Shown here: piece by piece, positions 47,559-55,859 of the stretch
How the letters are laid out: every line of letters begins with the position of its first letter
How positions within the stretch are numbered: the first letter of the stretch is position 1
From: Burkholderiales bacterium
Lineage (GTDB): Bacteria > Pseudomonadota > Gammaproteobacteria > Burkholderiales > Burkholderiaceae_C
Direction: 5' to 3'
NCBI GenBank assembly: GCA_021414305.1
Contig: JAIOOS010000022.1
Coordinates: 1 to 64,000 of the forward strand
DNA length: 64,000 bases
The notes under the pieces: generated by a model
What the model was told of the DNA's origin: nothing
Databases searched by the model: none
The model's input: the letters and a program-made list of their open reading frames with translations, nothing else
Made by a program: the position numbers and the translations under genes

Positions 47559-47816
47559 TCAGGGCGAGGAAGCGGCGGCGGCGCAATCGGGCGTGCGGCC
47601 GCGCGCCCAGTCGACGAGGAGGCGCACCAGCGACGCGCCGTCGCGCGTGTCCGCGGCTTCGAAGGCGGCTGCGGCTCCGGGCGGCTGCGCCTTGGCCGCC
47701 GCCCGCGCGTCCCAGTTCTGCGCCGAGACGCCCACGGTCGCCGCCAGCGCCAGGGCGAGGACGATGGCGACCGGGGCGCTGCTGCCCTGGCTCGTGGCGT
47801 AGGGGTACTCGCTCAC
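47559..47816 (-). CDS. Small exported hypothetical protein, 85 residues
   Basis: A GTG start two bases after the stop of the large lipoprotein gene opens an 85-residue protein with a hydrophobic signal (APVAIVLALALAATVGVSAQ) and a short Ala-rich mature part with one Cys near its end (RTPDCAAAA). The mature start (Q-N-W) echoes that of the other small exported protein of this operon (Q-S-W). I recognise no family. Confidence 0.6.
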   Translation of the reverse strand: MSEYPYATSQGSSAPVAIVLALALAATVGVSAQNWDARAAAKAQPPGAAAAFEAADTRDGASLVRLLVDWARGRTPDCAAAASSP

Positions 47817-47818
47817 GG

Positions 47819-50713
47819 CTAGGGCGCCAGGGTGACGGTGGCGACGATGCGCGGCGCGTCGTTGGCCACCCGCGAGAGCAGGTACGCCATGGCGTTGGCC
47901 TCGACCTGCGGGTAGTTGGACACGCCGTCGTAGCTGCCGTACGGACCGTCGGCGGCCCAGTACCTGATGCGCAGGAGCCCGCCCGCATCGACGATGTTCG
48001 ACGCCGAGTTGCCGTTGGGATAACCGTACCGATAGCGCACCCCGCCCTGCGCGTCGAGCAGGCTGATGTCGTAGCTCAGCGCGCCGGCCACCTTGGGGAG
48101 CTGGTAGACGACCCAGTCGTCGAGGTAGCCGTCGTGGCAGGCCTGCTTGCCCTGGCCATCGATGAAGCACGAAGGGGCGGGAAGCGGCTTGGTGCCGGGC
48201 TCGTACACCCAGCTGCCTTCGATCTTCACGGTCTTCAGCGATGCCTTGACGGCCAGGCTCGCCGTCACCGGGTCGGTCGGCATCGCCAGGCCCGCCGCGG
48301 TCGTGACGATGGCGCGAACCTGCACCACGGCGCTGGTGTCGGTCGCGGGCGCCTGGTAGGCGACGTACGAGGTCGCCAGGCTGGCATCGGCCGGCGGCGT
48401 GCTCAGCGAGCCGGCGCCCGAGGCGAGGCTCCATTCGTAGCGCACGCTGGCGCCGACCGGCAGCGGCTCGACGACGCGCACCGACACGTTCATCGAGGCG
48501 TTGGCCGGCAGCTCGGCCGACGACGGGGTGACTTTCAGGCTGAAGGCGCGCTTGCCCTTCAGCGTCGAGGTCGCCGAGCCGAGCGGCGTGCGCGTGCCGC
48601 CGCTGCCGATGGGCTCGAAGAACGCGGTCACCGTCACCGTGTCGGGCTTGTCGGGGTCGGGCTCCTTGCCGTTGGTCTGGAAGTTGACCGTCGGATAGTT
48701 CTTGCTGGTCGTGAAGCGGTTGGGCTGCGCCAGCATCGTGTCGAGCGGGCTGTACAGCGAGCCCCACTGGCCGGTGCATTCCCAGTCGAAGACGATCGAG
48801 CCCTTCTCGATGCCGTAGTCGTTGTCGTTGTCGACCACGTCGGCCTTCAGCATGTAGAGCGGCGTGCCCGGCACGAGCGCGAGCGAGGCCGGCGTCAGCG
48901 TCACCTTGGCCTTGGTGACCGTCAGCTCCCAGGTCTCGTAGAGCTTGCTGCTGCCGATGTCGATCGCCACGCGGCTCTGGTTCAGCCAGGCCAGGCCCGA
49001 ATCGACCGTGCCCAGCGCCTTCAGTGCCACGCCGAGGCCGGCGTGCTCGAGGTTGGTGATGTCGAAGTCGACGCGCTGTTCCTTGCCGCCGGAGGTGCCG
49101 GTGACCCAGGTGTAGCGGGTGTCGACCTTGTCGTTGTTGCCGGTGCCCTCGAGGAAGGTCAGCAGCTTCTCGCCGTCGGCCGCGTTCATCTTCTCGTAGG
49201 CGAGGAACTTCAGCAGCAGCGTCAGCAGGCCGATCGAGAACTTGCTCAGCGCCGGCACCGTGACCGGCGTCGCCCGGCCCGGCACGGGAACGTCGACGAA
49301 GACCACCAGGTGGTTGGTGACGATGTCGCCCAGCGCGCCGGCGATGCCGTAGTCCGGGTAGGTCTTCGCATCCTTCAGCTTGGCGACCACGGTCGGGATC
49401 GTCGTCGTCAGCACGGTGAACAGCTGGCCGAGCAGGGCGACCTGCAGCTTCTCCTTGAACTCGCGCGGCCCGAGGCCGCTGCCGGCGCCGCCGATCTTGC
49501 CGCCGACCCAGCCCAGCGCCATCGGCACCAGGAAGTCGAGCATCAGCGTCTGCAGGCCGAGATGGTTGGTGCTGAACTGCTCGATGTCGACCTTCTGCAG
49601 CTCCTCCACGGTCAGCGTCTGCGAGGCGGCGATGCTGTCGAAGCCGAGCTTCTCGTTGCCGGCCGTCAGCACCGCGACGCTGAAGGTCGTGCTCTTCGCG
49701 TCGCCGGGATTGAGCGCGAGCGTGGTCTCCGGTGTCTTCGAGAACGCGAGGCCGGTCTGGTCGTCGGCATAGACCGCGGTCGTGACCGCGGTGATGATGC
49801 CGCCGGCGCTGCTGAAGGCGGGCAGCATCGGGATGTCGCCCGAGGCGATGACGGTGCGCGCCGCGTCCTTGACCGTGTCGCCGGCGGCATTGACCGAGCT
49901 CTCGCGCCGGATCACGTAGTAGGCGCGGCGGAGCTTCTCGTTCTGCAGGTAGACGGTGTTGAGCGTCTCGGCGTGCACCGGCTCGACGCCGCTCTTGGCC
50001 ACGCCCGGATTGATCGTCACGCCCTGCGGACGCATCCGGCCGGAGGCCAGCGCGACGGTCATGCCGCTGGCCGCGAGCAGGGTCCGCACGGCGGCCTGCA
50101 GGCCGGCCTGGATGGCAGGGCTGAAGGCGGCGACCGCGTAGAGGTCGGCCGCGAGCGCCGTCGCGATCGTGTCGGCGAGGGTCGCCGCGGCCGGGCTGGC
50201 GCCGATTTCCACGATCCATTGCCGGCCGAGATCGGCGTCGAACATCGGTGCGCCGATCGCGCTGGCGATCAGCGCCGTCGCGGTGCTGCGCGCGTCGAGC
50301 GTGGTCAGCGTCGAGTCGAGCCAGCCGCAGAGGATCGGCAGTCCGTCGGCGGTATAGACCGTGGCGAGCTGGAGCCCGCCGAAGGCGAGCGGCAGCGAGG
50401 CGCTGCCGGCGCTGAACACGCCGAAGCCGCCGATCACGGTGTGCGCCGCGAGCGCGCCCGCCGGCACGCTCACGCCGGCCGGCAGGCTGACGCCGACCGT
50501 GACGTTGCTGAGGCTGCCGTCGCCGACGAAGGCGCGGCCGGCGTCGTGCAGGTCGACGCCGCTGCCTTCGGCGTCGCTGCCGGAGGAGCCGCCGCCGCCG
50601 CAGCCGATCAGCGCCAGCGGCGAGGCCAGCATCAGGCCGCTCGGCAGGCCGAGCAGGAGGCGACGCCGCAGCGGGTCGGGGCGAAGGGGGGAGTTCCGAT
50701 CTTCGGGCTTCAT
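47819..50713 (-). CDS. Large exported protein of unknown function, probable Tat-type lipoprotein (964 residues)
   Basis: The N-terminus has three consecutive Arg (16-18), a hydrophobic stretch and the lipobox LIG-C38 followed by a Gly/Ser-rich linker, consistent with a lipidated, possibly Tat-exported protein. The mature part is mostly beta-rich, with a region around residues 200-420 of alternating helix and strand (DFLVPMALGWVGGKIGGAGS, then YPDYGIAGALGDIVTNHLVV). Two or three Ig-like segments lie in the last third (SLKVTPSSAELPANASMNVS, then VRYEWSLASGAGSLS). I do not recognise the family. It sits in a compact operon of small exported proteins below an AfsR-like regulator. Confidence 0.82.
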   Translation of the reverse strand: MKPEDRNSPLRPDPLRRRLLLGLPSGLMLASPLALIGCGGGGSSGSDAEGSGVDLHDAGRAFVGDGSLSNVTVGVSLPAGVSVPAGALAAHTVIGGFGVFSAGSASLPLAFGGLQLATVYTADGLPILCGWLDSTLTTLDARSTATALIASAIGAPMFDADLGRQWIVEIGASPAAATLADTIATALAADLYAVAAFSPAIQAGLQAAVRTLLAASGMTVALASGRMRPQGVTINPGVAKSGVEPVHAETLNTVYLQNEKLRRAYYVIRRESSVNAAGDTVKDAARTVIASGDIPMLPAFSSAGGIITAVTTAVYADDQTGLAFSKTPETTLALNPGDAKSTTFSVAVLTAGNEKLGFDSIAASQTLTVEELQKVDIEQFSTNHLGLQTLMLDFLVPMALGWVGGKIGGAGSGLGPREFKEKLQVALLGQLFTVLTTTIPTVVAKLKDAKTYPDYGIAGALGDIVTNHLVVFVDVPVPGRATPVTVPALSKFSIGLLTLLLKFLAYEKMNAADGEKLLTFLEGTGNNDKVDTRYTWVTGTSGGKEQRVDFDITNLEHAGLGVALKALGTVDSGLAWLNQSRVAIDIGSSKLYETWELTVTKAKVTLTPASLALVPGTPLYMLKADVVDNDNDYGIEKGSIVFDWECTGQWGSLYSPLDTMLAQPNRFTTSKNYPTVNFQTNGKEPDPDKPDTVTVTAFFEPIGSGGTRTPLGSATSTLKGKRAFSLKVTPSSAELPANASMNVSVRVVEPLPVGASVRYEWSLASGAGSLSTPPADASLATSYVAYQAPATDTSAVVQVRAIVTTAAGLAMPTDPVTASLAVKASLKTVKIEGSWVYEPGTKPLPAPSCFIDGQGKQACHDGYLDDWVVYQLPKVAGALSYDISLLDAQGGVRYRYGYPNGNSASNIVDAGGLLRIRYWAADGPYGSYDGVSNYPQVEANAMAYLLSRVANDAPRIVATVTLAP

Positions 50714-50724
50714 CGTTGCGTCCT

Positions 50725-51150
50725 TCAGCGAATCGGCGTCAGGCCGTGCTCGTTCTTGCCGGGAATCCAGGCGTCGCCCCGTCGGGTTTCGCGCTCGCCG
50801 CCCGAGCCGTCGTTGCGGATCACGAGGCGAAAGGCCTCGCAGTCGGGCAGCGACGATTGCGGCTCGATCGTCGTCGTCTCGGCGGTGCGCGTGACCTTGG
50901 CCGGCATCTCGCCGCGAAGGCACAGGTTGTCGGGACCGCCGACGAGGCGGAAGAACGCCTTGCCGTCGCGCTCCTCGAGCGTGACGACGCCATGCGCCGT
51001 CTCGCCGGCGGCCTTGCCGCGGCCGCCCTTCTTCGTCGATTCGTAGTTCCAGCTCTGCGCCGAGGCGGCGCTTGCGGCCAGGGCGAGTCCGAGGGCGAGG
51101 GCGAAGCGCCCGGTGCGGTGGGTCAAGGGGGTTCTCCGGTTGCTGTTCAT
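50725..51150 (-). CDS. Small exported hypothetical protein, 141 residues
   Basis: A signal peptide (about 14-33, cut after SAASA) precedes a 108-residue mature domain with two Cys (NLCLRGEMPAKVTRT and LPDCEAFRLVIRNDG), probably one disulfide in a small beta fold. The pattern resembles periplasmic inhibitor or binding modules, but I cannot name a family. Its ATG overlaps the stop of the 63-residue gene upstream (ATGA) and it ends 11 bases before the 964-residue lipoprotein gene. Confidence 0.75.
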   Translation of the reverse strand: MNSNRRTPLTHRTGRFALALGLALAASAASAQSWNYESTKKGGRGKAAGETAHGVVTLEERDGKAFFRLVGGPDNLCLRGEMPAKVTRTAETTTIEPQSSLPDCEAFRLVIRNDGSGGERETRRGDAWIPGKNEHGLTPIR

Positions 51151-51338
51151 GGCGTCGGGGCGATGGGTCCCGATGCGACCTCGGGGTGGGCGGCGTTCGT
51201 GTCCGGGCTCGCCGGGTCGGCGTCGACGCCGGTCGGGATGTCGTCGGGGGTCGGCGTGCCGGGCAGGCTCTCGACCTTGTCGACGACCTTGCCGCCGCCG
51301 CGGAACGGGGGGTCGACTTCGAGGACTTCGAACTTCAT
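51147..51338 (-). CDS. Small hypothetical protein, 63 residues, acidic and Pro-rich
   Basis: The peptide begins MKFEVLEVDPPFRGGGKVVD and ends in a Pro/Ala/Asp-rich tail (HPEVASGPIAPTP) with no signal peptide, no Cys and no membrane segment. GGGAG lies upstream of ATG 51338; a start 10 codons earlier is possible but weaker. It is the first gene of the unit downstream of the AfsR-like regulator and is coupled by ATGA to the next gene. The ordered N-terminus with a flexible tail recalls leader-like or chaperone-like peptides, but no role can be assigned. Confidence 0.6.
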   Translation of the reverse strand: MKFEVLEVDPPFRGGGKVVDKVESLPGTPTPDDIPTGVDADPASPDTNAAHPEVASGPIAPTP

Positions 51339-51457
51339 GACGGTCTCCCGTGGCTGCGATGAGCGCACTGTGGAGGCCGACCGTCAGTCAACCGTTAGGC
51401 GTCGCGCCTTCCTGCGTTAGCGCCCGCGCCGGCACCGATCGCGGCGCCGCCTTGCCG

Positions 51458-54259
51458 CTAGGCCGTGGCTTCGGCGGTGGCCGTGAGTGCCAGGGCCACG
51501 ACCTCGGGCACGGCCAGCGCCGCGCCTTCGTGCCAGAGCCGCTCGGTGCGCGCCGCGCCGAGTTGCGCGCCGACGAGGCGGCGCAGGCGCCGCAGGTCGC
51601 GCCGGTCGCCGGCGTCGAGCCCGCCGATGTGCGCCTGCCAGTAGGCCTCGGCGGCGCCGGCCAGGCGGGCGGCCTGCTCGGGCCGGCGCAGCCGGGCCAG
51701 CGGATAGGGCAGGTTCCAGAGCGCGTAGGCGAACGAAGGCCGGGCGAGCGCGCTCCAGGCGAGCTCGAGGCTGTCGCGGTACGCCGCCGCCGCCGCGGCC
51801 CAGTCGCGCCGCCCGGTCTCGGCCTCGCCGGCGACGTTGCGCGCCTGCGAGAGCAGCCGCCAGTCGTGCTGCCGCTCGGCTTCGCGCGCGACCTCGCCGA
51901 GGCGCAGCAGCACCTCGTCGAAGCGCCGGCCGCGCAGCGCGCACACCGCCAGGTTGTAGCGGCCGTTGTTCGCCGACAGTGCATCGCCGGCCTGCTCCCA
52001 GCGGCGCATCGCCTGGGCGTGCAGCGCCTCGGCGCGGGCCAGATCGCGGTGGGCGATGTTGGCGATGAAGGCGCGCAGCGCATCGGCGCTGGCCTGCGCG
52101 CCGAGGTCGCCGCTTCGCGCCGCGAGCGGCTCCGATTCGTCGAGCAGGGCCTCGGCCGCGCCGGCGTCGCGCAGCGTCCGCCAGGCGACCGAGGCGGCGG
52201 TTTGCAGCGCTCGGGCCAGCAGCTCGTCGCGCTCCGGCGTGGCCGCGGGCAGCGCCCGGGCGAGCCGCAGGCCGCGGTCGGCATGGTCTCGCGCCGCCGC
52301 CGCGCCACCGGCGCCGAGGAGCAGCCGACCGAGCAGGGTGTGGCCGCGGCTGGCGAGCGCCGGGTCCGCGGTGCCGGCGAGCGCCGCCTCGAACACCGGC
52401 AGCAGCGAGGCCGGCAGGGCGGTGTCGGGCAGGCCACGGCGCAGCGCGACCATCGCCGCCACGCCTTCCTCGGCGGCGGCGTCGGCGAGCGCCGAGTGCA
52501 AGGCCGCGCCGAGGTTGCGCAGCTCGGCGCGCAGCGCGGCCAGCGGCGGCGTCGCCGGCAGGGCCCGGCCCCAGTCGGCGAGCCAGCGCCGGTGCCGGGC
52601 GCGCACCGCCGCGGCCTCCGGCGCGGCCAGGGTGGCGGCGGCGAAGGCGCGGATCGATTCGTCGAGGGCGAAGCGGGTGGCGGCGCCCGCCTGGTCCTCG
52701 CCCTCGCTGCGCTGCGCCGCGAGCAGCGAGTGGCCGACGAGCTCGTCGAGCATCAGCACCACCGGCTGGGCGCCGGCACTGCCGACCGCGCTCGCCGCCG
52801 CGAGGCTGAAGCCGCCCTCGAACACCGTCAGCTCGGCGAGCAGGCGCTGCAGCGGCGGCGGCAGCAGCCGCCAGCTCCATTCGATGGTGCGCAGCATCGA
52901 GGCGTGGCGCGGGTCGCCGCCGCCGCGCGGGCCGGGGCGCGCGAGCAGCGCCAGGCCGGCGCCGGCCGGCGCGCCGGCCGCGGGGCGCAGGTGCTCCAGC
53001 ATTTCCGCCGGCGAGACGCTGCGCACCCGCGACGCCGCCAGCTCGAGCGCCAGCGGCAGGCCTTCGAGCGCCTGGGCGAGCTCGATCAGCACCGGCCGGT
53101 TGCGCTCGCTCAGGTGAAAGTCGGCGCGGGCGGCGCGGGCGCGGTCGACGAACAGGCTCACCGCCGGGCTCGCCGCCGCTTCGGCCAGCGTGGCGCTGGG
53201 CGCGGGCACGCCGAGCGGCGGCAACAGCAACTGGCGCTCGCCGTCGAGACCGAGGGCACGGCGCGAGGTGATCAGGATGCGCAGCTCGGGCAGGGCCGAG
53301 AGCAGCCTGGCGACGACGTCGGCGCCGACCTCGACGAGCTGCTCGAAGTTGTCGAGCACGAGCAGGGCGGGCCGGGCTTCGAGGGCGTCGACCACGCGCT
53401 CGAGCGGCGCGCTGTCGGCCGGCGGCAGGTGCAGCGCGGCGGCGAGGGCATCGAGCAGGGCCTCGCGGGTCGCGCTGCCGACCAGGGCGACGAACAGCGT
53501 CAGCTCGCCGCGCGGCGCGGCGGCGCGCCAGGCGGCCGCGACCTCGGTCGCGAGCCGTGTCTTGCCACCGCCGCCGGGGCCGAGCAGGGTCACCAGCCGG
53601 TCGCCCACGAGCGCCTCGCGCAGCCGGGCGACGTCGGCCTCGCGGCCGAAGAAGCGGGTCAGGTAGAGCGGCAGCGGCGAGCGCTCGCGCCGCGCCACCG
53701 CGGGCGGGCTCGAGGCGAGCGGCGCGGCCGGCGGCGTCGGCGCCGCGCCGGCGCGCGACAGCGCCGCCTCGGCGCGCTCGGCGAGCGCGGTCAGGCGCAT
53801 CCGCTCCTCGTCGATCCATTCGTCGTAGTGGCCTGGCAGGAGCTCGCCGCGGTAGAGGGCGAGCGCATCGGCATGCCGGCCTTCGCGCATCGCGCGCTCG
53901 AACTCGACCGCATCGCAATCGAGGGCGCCGTCGACCGCGGCGATGCTGGTCCGGTCGGCGACGATCACCGGCCGCGGCATCGCCGAAGGCGGCTCGAGCA
54001 GGGCGCGCAAGGCGAACAGGGTCTGGCGCAGGCGGTTGCGCCCGGCCTCGGGCTGCACGCCGGGCCAGAGCAGCTCGACCAGCTCCTCGCGCGAGTGCCG
54101 GCGCGAGGGGTACATCGCCAGCCGCGCGAGGAGCGAGGCGACGCTGCCGCTGCCGAAGCGCTCTATCGTCTCCTGGCCGTCGTCGGCGCGCATGCCGCCG
54201 AGGACCCGGACGCGCCAGCGCGCCGTGGCGACGGTCGGGCGGATCGGAGGCGTCGACAT
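51458..54259 (-). CDS. AfsR/SARP-like transcriptional regulator with BTAD, AAA/NB-ARC ATPase and TPR-like domains
   Basis: The 933-residue cytosolic regulator has an OmpR-type winged helix (about 16-100, RRHSREELVELLWPGVQPEA). A bacterial transcriptional activation domain follows (about 105-180, FERAMREGRHADALALYRGE), then an NTPase with Walker A G227-PGGGGKT and Walker B-like ARPALLVLDNFEQ. A long C-terminal helical TPR-like half (about 480-930) completes it. No LuxR-type domain is at the end. Such STAND-type regulators switch on adjacent genes after sensing a ligand or partner via the TPRs. It lies on the same strand, 119 bases upstream of the unknown exported-protein genes, which are its likely targets. 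Confidence 0.88.
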   Translation of the reverse strand: MSTPPIRPTVATARWRVRVLGGMRADDGQETIERFGSGSVASLLARLAMYPSRRHSREELVELLWPGVQPEAGRNRLRQTLFALRALLEPPSAMPRPVIVADRTSIAAVDGALDCDAVEFERAMREGRHADALALYRGELLPGHYDEWIDEERMRLTALAERAEAALSRAGAAPTPPAAPLASSPPAVARRERSPLPLYLTRFFGREADVARLREALVGDRLVTLLGPGGGGKTRLATEVAAAWRAAAPRGELTLFVALVGSATREALLDALAAALHLPPADSAPLERVVDALEARPALLVLDNFEQLVEVGADVVARLLSALPELRILITSRRALGLDGERQLLLPPLGVPAPSATLAEAAASPAVSLFVDRARAARADFHLSERNRPVLIELAQALEGLPLALELAASRVRSVSPAEMLEHLRPAAGAPAGAGLALLARPGPRGGGDPRHASMLRTIEWSWRLLPPPLQRLLAELTVFEGGFSLAAASAVGSAGAQPVVLMLDELVGHSLLAAQRSEGEDQAGAATRFALDESIRAFAAATLAAPEAAAVRARHRRWLADWGRALPATPPLAALRAELRNLGAALHSALADAAAEEGVAAMVALRRGLPDTALPASLLPVFEAALAGTADPALASRGHTLLGRLLLGAGGAAAARDHADRGLRLARALPAATPERDELLARALQTAASVAWRTLRDAGAAEALLDESEPLAARSGDLGAQASADALRAFIANIAHRDLARAEALHAQAMRRWEQAGDALSANNGRYNLAVCALRGRRFDEVLLRLGEVAREAERQHDWRLLSQARNVAGEAETGRRDWAAAAAAYRDSLELAWSALARPSFAYALWNLPYPLARLRRPEQAARLAGAAEAYWQAHIGGLDAGDRRDLRRLRRLVGAQLGAARTERLWHEGAALAVPEVVALALTATAEATA

Positions 54260-54448
54260 GCAGGGGAAGGGAAGGCGGCGGGCGGGGGCTGGACGATGGT
54301 AGCCAGCGGATGCCGCGCACGGCGTCGCCCGCCGGTGCGTCGGCGGCCGCAACGCTGCGAAAGTCACGCCGCGGGCCGCCGCACCCCCTCGCCTGCGGGG
54401 GCGAGGCGCCTGCGGTAAAACCGGCCCTCCCCGACCGCGAGAGCCTGC

Positions 54449-55372
54449 ATGACCGACCGCGAAACCCCTCGCCGCACCGCGGCCGACTTCGATCCCGAAG
54501 TCCTGAAGCTGTTCGACAAGTACGTGCACGGCGCGATCGACCGCCGCGGCTTCCTCGATGGCGCCGCGAAGTTCGCGGTCGGCGGAAGCACGGCGGCAGG
54601 CCTGCTCGCGGCACTGAGCCCCAACTTCGCTTCCGCCCAGCAGGTGCCCCGGACCGACCCGCGGATCAAGGCCGAGACGGTCGAATTTCCGTCGCCACAG
54701 GGTTACGGCACCGGCCGCGGCTACCTGGTGCGGCCGGCGAGCGCGCCGCCCGCCGGCGGCACGACGACCGGCCTGCCGCTGGTGCTGGTGGTGCACGAGA
54801 ACCGGGGCCTCAATCCGCACATCGAGGACATCGCCCGCCGCCTCGCGCTCGACAACTTCATCGCCTTCGCTCCCGACGCGCTGTTCCCGCTCGGCGGCTA
54901 CCCGGGCGACGAGGACAAGGCGCGCGACCTGTTCGCCCGGCTCGACCAGGCGAAGACGCGCGAGGACATGGTGGCCGCGGGCGCCTGGCTGACCGGCGTG
55001 CCGGGCGGCAACGGCAAGCTCGGCGCGGTCGGCTTCTGCTGGGGCGGCAGCACGGTCAACACGCTGGCCACGCGCCTGCCCGAGCTGCGCGCCGCGGTGC
55101 CTTTCTACGGCGCCGCGCCGGCGCTCGACCAGGTGGCGAAGATCAAGGCGGCGGTGCTGCCCATGTTCGCCGACGAGGACGAGCGCATCAACGCGACCTG
55201 GCCGGCCTACGACGCCGCCCTCAAGGCGGCGGGCGTGCGCTACGCGGCGTTTCGCTACCCCGGCACGCAGCACGGCTTCAACAACGACACGACGCCACGC
55301 TACGACGCCAACGCCGCCAGGCTGGCATGGCAGCGCACGCTCGCCTTGTTCAACCAGGAGCTGCGCGGCTGA
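54449..55372 (+). CDS. Exported dienelactone hydrolase-family protein (YghX-like)
   Basis: The 307-residue protein has a twin-arginine-like N-terminal region (DRRGFLDGAAKFAVGG, residues 31-46). The dienelactone hydrolase fold has nucleophile C197 (GFCWGG), an acid in ADEDERINATWP near 242-244, and H275 (GTQHGFNN). The long leader before the Tat motif is typical of the YghX group. The substrate is unknown. It is divergent from the AfsR-like regulator with 189 bases between the starts. Confidence 0.9.
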   Translation: MTDRETPRRTAADFDPEVLKLFDKYVHGAIDRRGFLDGAAKFAVGGSTAAGLLAALSPNFASAQQVPRTDPRIKAETVEFPSPQGYGTGRGYLVRPASAPPAGGTTTGLPLVLVVHENRGLNPHIEDIARRLALDNFIAFAPDALFPLGGYPGDEDKARDLFARLDQAKTREDMVAAGAWLTGVPGGNGKLGAVGFCWGGSTVNTLATRLPELRAAVPFYGAAPALDQVAKIKAAVLPMFADEDERINATWPAYDAALKAAGVRYAAFRYPGTQHGFNNDTTPRYDANAARLAWQRTLALFNQELRG

Positions 55373-55416
55373 GCCATCGCGCGCCTTTGCGCGCGCCCCG
55401 CGGGCGGGCGCGACGG

Positions 55417-55710
55417 TCAGTGGATCTTGCGATCCTTCTTCTTGCCGTTGAAGGACTTCGGCCGGTAGACGTTGCCGTCCCACTCGCCGCCGCCGTCGCG
55501 GGCGCGGCGGATCGCTTCCTCGGCGGCGCGGCGGGCCCGGCGGCGCCCGGCATTCCAGGTGAAGAGACCTTCCATCCGCAGGCGCGCGCTGTGGCTCCAG
55601 CGGACGAAGGCACGATCGAACCGGTGGCGGCGGCGCTCGCCGAGCAGCAGCCGGAGCAGCAGCACCAGGCAGGCGGCGACGACGATCGCGGGGAAGATTT
55701 TTTCGAGCAC
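55417..55710 (-). CDS. Hypothetical single-pass membrane protein, 97 residues
   Basis: One N-terminal membrane helix (about 5-24, EKIFPAIVVAACLVLLLRLL) is followed by a very basic cytoplasmic part rich in Arg and Lys, ending KSFNGKKKDRKIH. I recognise no family. The basic C-terminus might contact nucleic acid or the membrane surface. It is convergent with the dienelactone hydrolase and divergent from the MFS gene. Confidence 0.7.
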   Translation of the reverse strand: MLEKIFPAIVVAACLVLLLRLLLGERRRHRFDRAFVRWSHSARLRMEGLFTWNAGRRRARRAAEEAIRRARDGGGEWDGNVYRPKSFNGKKKDRKIH

Positions 55711-55859
55711 GGGGAGCCTTCAGCACAGCGGCGACGGCACGCCCTCATGGTAGCGCGCGGGCTCGCGCCGCGCCATCGAAAGGGGCGCCGCGCACCCCCC
55801 GCGGATGAGGTCAGAATGGCCGCCCCTTCCCGAACCGCAGTCGATTCGCCCATCCCGAC

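Noticed and set aside
46799-51046. 1415-codon open frame on the plus strand
   Set aside because: It spans parts of an amidase gene and the whole lipoprotein gene in antisense, with Arg/Ala/Gly-rich low-complexity translation; a GC shadow.
54387-54406. Hairpin CCTCGCC/GGCGAGG as a third repeat copy or a terminator
   Set aside because: It resembles the palindromic repeat only loosely, lacks the GGGTGAGGG flank, and has no T run. It may be chance in GC-rich intergenic DNA.
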